Of a DNA stretch of 35,335 bases, positions 21,410-28,239 are shown one piece after another; within the stretch, counting starts at the first letter, position 1; each line of letters begins with the position of its first letter. The position numbers were made by a program, and so were the translations under genes. Under the pieces are notes generated by a model. That model searched no databases. It saw only the letters and a list, made by a program, of their open reading frames with translations, and had not been told where the DNA came from. Source of the DNA: a virus; the IMG/VR virus record IMGVR_UViG_3300031601_000009, positions 1 through 35,335 of that record; one strand, written 5' to 3'.

Positions 21410-22197
21410 TAACAATTTATTGTACAAGCTGAGTACGTCAGTAATATATTATCCACCGCGAATGGTGGGTTACCCGATGTACCAGCGGCTGCGTCATCAT
21501 GCCAAGACCAAATTAGTCTAGTGGTGGTAACACCTGACCACCCAGATAAATTTGTGTCCTGTGTGTACCAAGTTGTGTAATCCTGTGGTGTTATATACTC
21601 ATCATTATAAAGACCTTCGATACCACCACCGATTTGACCAGGTGGTGCGTAATTTGTCCCAGCTACCGATGTGGTACCTGTGGTAGTGAATCTAACATAA
21701 CCATAATCATAAGGTGTGGCTGTACCCTCACCAAGACATCTCCAATCAAAAGTTAATCGAAGTAGTGGGTCAGACCCGTTATTCCACCAATCCGTAGGTA
21801 TTTCAAATTGTAATATTATGTGTGAATCAGCCGCACCATTATCTGTATACACGTTATCACCATTTGTTGCTGTACCAGTACCATTCGTTATATAGGCTGA
21901 ATTAGTCCCACCACTAAGTGTGGACCTATCATCACCAACGACCCAATAGTTAGTTTCAGTACCATTCGATACTATCCATGTGTAGTTCGTCCCATCTATG
22001 AAACTAGTACCACCCTCAAAATCTTCGAATAATAATGTTTTCACATATGGTCCACTGTTCGGTGTTGGTTCAGGTGATAACCTACCTTGTGTTCTTTCTA
22101 AGAAATGTTGTTCTCTTTGGATATGCCCGATTGCTGTCCCCCCTGAGAGGAATCTACCATCATAACCTTTATACCCACCGTTAAGTCTACTACTCAT
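21409..22197 (-). CDS. Virion adhesin with cleaved-adhesin/choice-of-anchor-J-like domain
   Basis: The 262-aa protein has an N-terminal segment (GGYKGYDGRFLSGGTAIGHI, then QHFLERTQGR) that it shares in pattern with its neighbour, probably for virion attachment. A jelly-roll domain of the choice-of-anchor J/cleaved adhesin type follows: LLFEDFEGG near 54, WIVSNGTETNYWVVG, LRLTFDWRCLGEG, DYGYVRFTT and PPFAVDNILLTY at the end. Such domains bind carbohydrate or protein and are frequent in Bacteroidota surface proteins. The ATG overlaps the previous stop (TAATG). The fold assignment comes from the motif order. Confidence 0.7.
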   Translation of the reverse strand: MSSRLNGGYKGYDGRFLSGGTAIGHIQREQHFLERTQGRLSPEPTPNSGPYVKTLLFEDFEGGTSFIDGTNYTWIVSNGTETNYWVVGDDRSTLSGGTNSAYITNGTGTATNGDNVYTDNGAADSHIILQFEIPTDWWNNGSDPLLRLTFDWRCLGEGTATPYDYGYVRFTTTGTTSVAGTNYAPPGQIGGGIEGLYNDEYITPQDYTTWYTQDTNLSGWSGVTTTRLIWSWHDDAAAGTSGNPPFAVDNILLTYSACTINC

Positions 22198-23051
22198 TAT
22201 GTGTTATATGTTAATTTTATATTCGCTATCGTAAACGATGGGTTATCTTGTATAGAGGAGTCTGACATAAAACTAAATGTTAAACCTCTTGTACAGTTCG
22301 TACACCATTCACCACCTGTTATTTCACCACTACCTATGGATATTTTTTCATAAACAAACCCATCGGATGATAAATTATTCGACCTACTTGCTGTGGGTGA
22401 ATCACCCGTAAATCTACCACCATCATCATTAGGTGCTGTATCGGAACCAATAATCCTCTCCCACCCTACACCAACATCCGTGTAGTTAGCACCAGCGATT
22501 GGTGTGAATGTTGATGGGTTAAAGAATAATAAATAACCCATGTCGTAATTTAAGTAGGAAGTTACTAATGCACTCCTCTCCATAAAACCCGACCAATCAA
22601 ACTCTAATGTTAAATCCACGGTTCCTGCTGGGATTAGAAATTCAAAATATAGGTGGGTGTAATTACTAGCATCATAATAATTATTCGTTGTGTTATTAGA
22701 AACAAAAGCGGCATAAGTACTACCTGATGGTATTGTCGTCGATAAACCACCTACATCACCAGTTCCTACATTCGAGTCTCTAGTATCCGTACCAACAATC
22801 CATGGGGATGTCTCAGCACCATTCACTACCACCCAAGTCCCTGTTTGTGGGTTAGAAAACCCACCCGAACTAAAATCATCCTCGAATAATATATTCCCAG
22901 ATGGTGTGGGGTCGGTGTGTGTAAAATGCCCTAAACGTCTTTCTAAATAATATTTTTGTGCAGAAACGTTTCCGACGGTGGTACCGCTATATTGACCTCG
23001 TTTATCTAAACCTAGGTACCCACTATTTCCTTTAAGACTACTTAAACCCAT
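22197..23051 (-). CDS. Virion adhesin, paralogue of the 262-aa protein
   Basis: ATG 23051 (MGLSSLKGNSGYLGLDKRGQ) overlaps the stop of the fibre gene in TAATG and is preferred to an upstream start at 23072. The 284-aa product has the same N-terminal module (GYLGLDKRGQYSGTTVG, then YYLERRLG) and the same jelly-roll order: ILFEDDFSSGG, WVVVNGAETSPWIVG, LTLEFDWSGF, YDMGYLLFF and PSFTIANIKLTY. It carries an extra insert with CTNC near residue 258. A pair of related adhesins behind a long fibre suggests attachment to different receptors or a heteromeric tip. Confidence 0.7.
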   Translation of the reverse strand: MGLSSLKGNSGYLGLDKRGQYSGTTVGNVSAQKYYLERRLGHFTHTDPTPSGNILFEDDFSSGGFSNPQTGTWVVVNGAETSPWIVGTDTRDSNVGTGDVGGLSTTIPSGSTYAAFVSNNTTNNYYDASNYTHLYFEFLIPAGTVDLTLEFDWSGFMERSALVTSYLNYDMGYLLFFNPSTFTPIAGANYTDVGVGWERIIGSDTAPNDDGGRFTGDSPTASRSNNLSSDGFVYEKISIGSGEITGGEWCTNCTRGLTFSFMSDSSIQDNPSFTIANIKLTYNT

Positions 23052-26000
23052 TATGTTATGTTCATATACCAACTGAAAATCTTAGTTGCATCATTTACAG
23101 TGTTACCACCACTAGATTCAACGTTGACTGTTGTTGCGTTATTACTTATGGTAATTGTACCACCTGTGGAAGTCAACCCTTTAAATTGTAAATCATCACT
23201 AACTTTTTGTGCGTAAAAACCTGTTGTATCTAAGTTGGATGCTGTGTTGTCTTGACCAGCTCCAGCTGGTCCATTAACAACTATTGTGTCACCATTAAGG
23301 TCCACAGTTACATTAGTTCCACCTGATATTGAGTAGAATCTTAAATCGGAAGCTACCTTATCTTTCCAAAGACTTTGACCGAAACCAACACTAGATGCTG
23401 TATTCGACTCACCACCACCAGCGGCGTTCTCTATATTAACCTCAGTCCCATTAGTTGTGATAACAACTGTTGACCCTGTGGATGTTAATGTTTTTAATTG
23501 ATTCTCAGTACCAACCTTTTGAGCGAACGTACCGATACCCCCACCAATGTTAGCCACCGTAGTTACTGACACACCCGACCAATCAACTTTCTTATGTATT
23601 GAATCGGTTTGGTCCCAAAACATTAAATTATCTGTTGGGTTCGGTGTTGTTACTTTTGTTAAATCGTTTATTGTTGTCTCTACACCAACGTCGTCTGTAC
23701 CACCTAACCAAAATTTACTATACGATAAGTTAGGGATATCATTCGCTCTATTAGCTCCATGGACAGTGATAATACCCACCGTTGCGTCGACCTTTAACAC
23801 CTGACCAATTTTTTGTACTTGTGTGTCACCAGTAGGTCGGATGTTTGTTAATGTACTAATAGAACTAACATACAACGGGTCTCTGATTGCCCAAGATGAT
23901 GTGTCGAAATTATCATGTTGTCCAGACACTAATAACGTAGCTTGGACTGTTGTGTTACCTGTGTGAATGATAACACCTATTGCTGGCATCGTACCTGACG
24001 ATGTTGTGGCATCAGCCAATTCAACACTAACCACGTCGAATGTGTCGTTCCACGATTTGGCGAACACTGGGTCACCGACATTTAAAGTACCAGCTGAATC
24101 CTTTAAACAATTATGAACAACATTTAAACCAATTAGTTCGGTTGTAATACCTGATAGACCACCATTTCTCCCTAATGTCAAGGTAGAATCACTAAACGTA
24201 CTACCTGTCACATAAAAGTTTGTGTTATCTATGAATTGTGATAAATCTACGGTTACATCAGATAAACCTTGTGTCCTACCAAGTTCCAACGTGTTACCAT
24301 TCATACTAGCTCCTGATACCACACCATCATTCGTATCATCGATGAATTGTGATAAATCTACGGTTACATCCGAAAGACCACCACTTCTAGAAAGTTCTAG
24401 TGTGTTGACATTCATTGTTGCTCCAGTTACGAAGTTATCTGTGTTGTCGAAGTATGCTGACGTATCTATTGTAACATCAACAAGTCCACCGTTTCTACCT
24501 AATACCAAGTCTGTACCACTTACGGTACCACCTGTTACGTATGAGTTGGTGTCATCTAATAAAGCTGACACATCCACAATAAATGAGGTTTCCGAACTAT
24601 TACCACTAAAGAATAAATTCCCCGTGTTATATGTTCCACCAGACACAAAGGTGTTTGTATTATCTAAGAATTGTGATAGGTCAACAGTGACATCGGATAA
24701 ACCACCTGAACGTGTTAACTCTAATACATTAACATTCATTGTCGCCCCAGTTACGAATCTATCCGTATTATCTAAGAATTGTGACAAGTCAGTTGTTAAT
24801 GTTGGTAATCCACCATTACGACCTAACTCTAATGTATTACCATTAAGTGTTGAACCTGTAACAAATGTGTTTACATCCTCAGGTATTGTAACGTCTATCT
24901 TAATAACATCATTAATGGTTGTTAACGTTGTGTTTGTACCACCAGATAACGTTCTAAAATAGATATCCGTACCCGTGATACCACTAAAGATTTCGTGACC
25001 ATCACCCACATTAATACCATTATCCACCTTAGTGTTCAGTGTTGTTAATGTGTCGGCTGTATACGTCGTAAATGTGGTGTTATCTACCTTACCACCTATT
25101 TGTGTTTGAACTGAACCACTATAAGAACTGAAATCAGTAATCTCAGATAATGTATGTGTGTGACCAGTATTAATTAAATTACTAAATGTTGTTTGGTGTG
25201 GGTTATTTGTATCCCCCGTATGAACCCAAAAATCAGTATTATTGGTTTTGCCTGTGAATAACGGACCTAAATCCACCCCATATGTAACTGGACCTAATAT
25301 ATTATTTTCAAACTCAATGGTGGTGTTGTTCAAGTTAGCTGATATCGTATACGAATCAGTCATCCCTGAAGTGAACCCACTCACGTTGAATGTTGTCCCA
25401 CTATTTGTTGTGTATGTAACAACACCTGTTGAAACATCATATACACCACTTAAGACGAATATATCTGAAGCTAACGTAGCTAAGTTAGAAACATAACTAG
25501 GTTTACCGTTGTCTTGACTTAAAGTTAAATCGTATGTTGCTGGGTTGTATGTTAACCCTGTTACCGATGTATCTAAATCAATAAACTGACTAAGGTCCAC
25601 TGTGACAGCTGATAAAACATCCGTTCTGTTAAGGACAAGTGAGGTACCAACCATGGCACCACCCGTAATAAAGTTATCGGTATTGTCAACGAATTGTGAC
25701 AAATCGGTTGTTAATGTACTAAGACCACCACTACGACCTAACTCTAATACGTTACCGTTAAGTGTTGAACCCGTCACATAATAGTTAGTGTTGTCGATAA
25801 ACTGACTAAGGTCCACTGTTACATCACTTAAACCACCTGAACGACTTAACTCTAAAGTGTTAATGTTCATTGTCGCCCCCGTAACGTAGTTATCGACATC
25901 ATCGAAATACACGGACGTATCAATTGTTATATCAGATAAACCACCATTCCTACCAAGAATTAAGTTGGTCCCCGAAACCGTACCACCCGTCACATATGAA

Positions 26001-26584
26001 TTAGTATCATCTAATAAAGCTGATACATCCACAATAAATGAAGTTTCCGAACTATTACCACTAAAGAATATGTTACCCGTATTATATGTCCCACCAGACA
26101 CGTAATTATCTACCGTGGTTAGTGAAGATAGGTCGGTTGTTAATGTTGATAACCCACCATTACGACCTAACTCTAATGTATTACCATTAAGTGTTGAACC
26201 TGTAACATAATAGTTGGTGTTGTCTAATAAAGCTGACACATCGATAGATACGTCAGAAAACACACCATTACCACTAAACGTGATGAACCCATTAGTGTAG
26301 GTACCACCAGTCATGTAACTATCTACTGACGATATACCAATTAGGTTTGAACCATCACCGTAATACGTTCCACCACTAAATGTAGTGGCATTTATTGTTG
26401 GTATGGTTAACACACCATTATTGAATATACCACCTTCGAGGTTAACACCATCACTAGTACAACCAGTAATAAAGTCGACAGTAAGTCCATTACCACCACA
26501 AACGGTAAGTCCAGAGAACGAACCACCCGATGTGGACGCCTCGACTATAATATATTTAGTTACACTACTTGAACTATGACTCAT
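23051..26584 (-). CDS. Long tail fibre protein with 36-aa repeats
   Basis: A 1,177-aa protein rich in Thr, Ser, Gly and Asn with no catalytic motif. Repeats of about 36 residues have the pattern DNTN-x-x-VTG-x-T-x-N-x-N-x-LEL-x-R-x-GGLS-x-(L/V)T-x-DLSQF and occupy roughly residues 110-330 and 570-800. A different beta-rich region with THTLSEITDFSSY separates them. The C-terminal third is a further beta-rich part ending IFSWYMNIT. Such repeats form elongated trimeric fibres. The ATG lies 1 nt after the preceding stop and the stop overlaps the next start. Confidence 0.88.
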   Translation of the reverse strand: MSHSSSSVTKYIIVEASTSGGSFSGLTVCGGNGLTVDFITGCTSDGVNLEGGIFNNGVLTIPTINATTFSGGTYYGDGSNLIGISSVDSYMTGGTYTNGFITFSGNGVFSDVSIDVSALLDNTNYYVTGSTLNGNTLELGRNGGLSTLTTDLSSLTTVDNYVSGGTYNTGNIFFSGNSSETSFIVDVSALLDDTNSYVTGGTVSGTNLILGRNGGLSDITIDTSVYFDDVDNYVTGATMNINTLELSRSGGLSDVTVDLSQFIDNTNYYVTGSTLNGNVLELGRSGGLSTLTTDLSQFVDNTDNFITGGAMVGTSLVLNRTDVLSAVTVDLSQFIDLDTSVTGLTYNPATYDLTLSQDNGKPSYVSNLATLASDIFVLSGVYDVSTGVVTYTTNSGTTFNVSGFTSGMTDSYTISANLNNTTIEFENNILGPVTYGVDLGPLFTGKTNNTDFWVHTGDTNNPHQTTFSNLINTGHTHTLSEITDFSSYSGSVQTQIGGKVDNTTFTTYTADTLTTLNTKVDNGINVGDGHEIFSGITGTDIYFRTLSGGTNTTLTTINDVIKIDVTIPEDVNTFVTGSTLNGNTLELGRNGGLPTLTTDLSQFLDNTDRFVTGATMNVNVLELTRSGGLSDVTVDLSQFLDNTNTFVSGGTYNTGNLFFSGNSSETSFIVDVSALLDDTNSYVTGGTVSGTDLVLGRNGGLVDVTIDTSAYFDNTDNFVTGATMNVNTLELSRSGGLSDVTVDLSQFIDDTNDGVVSGASMNGNTLELGRTQGLSDVTVDLSQFIDNTNFYVTGSTFSDSTLTLGRNGGLSGITTELIGLNVVHNCLKDSAGTLNVGDPVFAKSWNDTFDVVSVELADATTSSGTMPAIGVIIHTGNTTVQATLLVSGQHDNFDTSSWAIRDPLYVSSISTLTNIRPTGDTQVQKIGQVLKVDATVGIITVHGANRANDIPNLSYSKFWLGGTDDVGVETTINDLTKVTTPNPTDNLMFWDQTDSIHKKVDWSGVSVTTVANIGGGIGTFAQKVGTENQLKTLTSTGSTVVITTNGTEVNIENAAGGGESNTASSVGFGQSLWKDKVASDLRFYSISGGTNVTVDLNGDTIVVNGPAGAGQDNTASNLDTTGFYAQKVSDDLQFKGLTSTGGTITISNNATTVNVESSGGNTVNDATKIFSWYMNIT
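24190..26300. repeat. 108-bp imperfect tandem repeats in the fibre gene
   Basis: Two blocks (about 24190-24860 and 25590-26300) carry units of about 108 bp, some nearly identical across blocks, such as those containing TCCGAACTATTACCACTAAA at about 24590 and 26050. They encode the 36-residue repeats. Confidence 0.8.
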
Positions 26585-26585
26585 A

Positions 26586-27626
26586 TTAATTTATTATTGT
26601 ACCCCTTAATTTCATCTCACTACTTAGTAAGGAATTTGTCCTAACGATAGTTAATGTTATTGAATCACCTGCCTCTACCGAAATAGGTGTTGAAACAATG
26701 ATACCATTCACCCGTACAGTGTAGTTACTAACATTAGTAACCTCTATGGTATTAAATACAGACCTGTAGTCTGATTGGAACGTTATTTCCGTCGTTGATT
26801 TAGCTTGGAACTGAACAATAACAGTTGTATCTGTGTCATTCAGTGTATCATCTTTAATGAATTTAACTGTTGCTCGAGGTCTTTTATCACACAACTCAAC
26901 GGACATAAATGTTCGTTCTAACGCTGGAACAACCTCAAACTCATCTTCATCAATCAGATACCCCATTAATCTCATTTCGTATGATTGTACGTAATATCTT
27001 TTACCATCTAAATTATCAACAGTACTTTCATCACCTATCGACTCTAACATCACAGGGAAATAGTGACCCTTAATATTCACATAAGCTTGTGCTGATGCGA
27101 AGTTTTGTAATACTTTTTGATTCAGTTTATTTAACTGTCTCATTTTATATGTGAATAATCTAACCGTGTAGGTTAAATCAACCCCAACAGGGTTAGGTAT
27201 TTTATGTATGTCAACACCTTTCTTATTCCCATCCCACACAGGGATTCTAGCATACTCGAAAGTTTTCCTAACTGGAATCTTAAAATCAGCTGGGTTAGTA
27301 CCAGGTTGTGCATCGGGTTTTCTAACTATCGATATGAATGGTATTTTCACATTCTTATAATTGTCAGAGTTTTGCCATGTTTTAACAAACTCTCGCCATC
27401 TAGATAGTGTTAAGAAAAGTACGGACACTTTGTCGTTATTGACGACCATCTCTAAATCATCCTCAACAAAACTAACAAACCCAGCATCTAAATCCGCGTG
27501 GTCTACACCTCGTGGTAAAAATGCTCTATTTTGTTCAAGGAATTGTTCTTGATATTCTCTAGGTCCATCATCTAAATCCCTCCCCTTAACATTTAAATTG
27601 TTCTTTTTCTTCTTTGGTAATGCCAT
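26586..27626 (-). CDS. Tail sheath terminator-like protein (T4 gp15-like)
   Basis: The 346-aa protein starts with a basic segment (MALPKKKKNNLNVKGRD). It then shows the order of elements I know from T4 gp15: a helix with LTLSRWREFVKTWQNS, a central PNPVGVDLTYTVRLFTYKMR, an amphipathic helix leading to GHYFPVML, then VQSYEMRLMGYLIDEDEFE. T4 gp15 (272 aa) caps the tail and joins it to the neck. The extra C-terminal 110 residues form a beta-rich domain (VIVQFQAKSTTEITFQSDYR, then VEAGDSITLTIVRTN). The TAATG overlap with the neck-like gene supports a shared role at the head-tail junction. Confidence 0.5.
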   Translation of the reverse strand: MALPKKKKNNLNVKGRDLDDGPREYQEQFLEQNRAFLPRGVDHADLDAGFVSFVEDDLEMVVNNDKVSVLFLTLSRWREFVKTWQNSDNYKNVKIPFISIVRKPDAQPGTNPADFKIPVRKTFEYARIPVWDGNKKGVDIHKIPNPVGVDLTYTVRLFTYKMRQLNKLNQKVLQNFASAQAYVNIKGHYFPVMLESIGDESTVDNLDGKRYYVQSYEMRLMGYLIDEDEFEVVPALERTFMSVELCDKRPRATVKFIKDDTLNDTDTTVIVQFQAKSTTEITFQSDYRSVFNTIEVTNVSNYTVRVNGIIVSTPISVEAGDSITLTIVRTNSLLSSEMKLRGTIIN

Positions 27627-28153
27627 TATATTGGTGGATTAAATTCATCTAAGTCAGCCGTAACACAGGTTATTGACCTGTAATATGACTTATAACCTAG
27701 TCTTGTATGTGTGTTATCTGAGTTCACCCTACCATCATCACTCACTGTGAAGTATTTGATATTATCTTCCCTATCTGGGTATCCGATATAATCACCGTAG
27801 GAAATATCAACATCTAATTCTTTTAGGTGGTCCATGAACACGGTAAAACTCAAGTTACCATAATCAGAGTATTGTACGTGACCACCCGCGTATGATGTGT
27901 TAGGTACACTAGGTTCTAGTGTTATCCTAACATTAAGTTCTTTAGGTGCCTTAAATTTAATCTTATCACCATCCACTTCACCATAGACATCATCACCCGT
28001 TTTCTCACTTTCGATTTTATCTACTTGGAATAGAACAACGACTATATTGAGGTCACCCTCTATATATTCTCTTGCCATTTCGTTCTCTAATGAGAAGTCT
28101 GTCTCATCGTAGAATTTATTCATACGTGAGATTGGGAATTTTTTCTTTGCCAT
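27626..28153 (-). CDS. Probable neck/head-closure protein
   Basis: A 175-aa beta-barrel-like protein with DDVYGEVDGDKIKFKAPKEL near 54-73, then GNLSFTVFMDHLKELDVDIS and YGDYIGYPDREDNIKYFTVS. Phage neck proteins that close the head (T4 gp13/gp14 type) show the same order of a PLYGE-like motif and a GDxIxYxxxYYxV motif. It is followed, with TAATG overlap, by the gp15-like gene, which is the expected neighbour. It has its own promoter motif at 28172-28180. The assignment is by pattern and context. Confidence 0.45.
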   Translation of the reverse strand: MAKKKFPISRMNKFYDETDFSLENEMAREYIEGDLNIVVVLFQVDKIESEKTGDDVYGEVDGDKIKFKAPKELNVRITLEPSVPNTSYAGGHVQYSDYGNLSFTVFMDHLKELDVDISYGDYIGYPDREDNIKYFTVSDDGRVNSDNTHTRLGYKSYYRSITCVTADLDEFNPPI

Positions 28154-28171
28154 GGTTACAACGTGTTTTAA

Positions 28172-28180
28172 TATAAATAT
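28172..28180 (-). promoter_or_regulatory. Phage promoter motif for the neck/terminator/fibre operon
   Basis: The minus strand reads AAATATTTATATTAAAACAC about 19 nt before ATG 28153. It would drive 28153 down to at least 21409. Confidence 0.6.
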
Positions 28181-28239
28181 TTAGTTTTTACCTATTCCAT
28201 TTAATTTTTTCACTTCTTTATTATATTTCTTTGACAAAT

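Noticed and set aside
24222-24962. Plus-strand 246-codon frame inside the fibre gene
   Set aside because: Antisense of the repetitive fibre. The frame is open only because of repeat composition, with no start context or homologous look.
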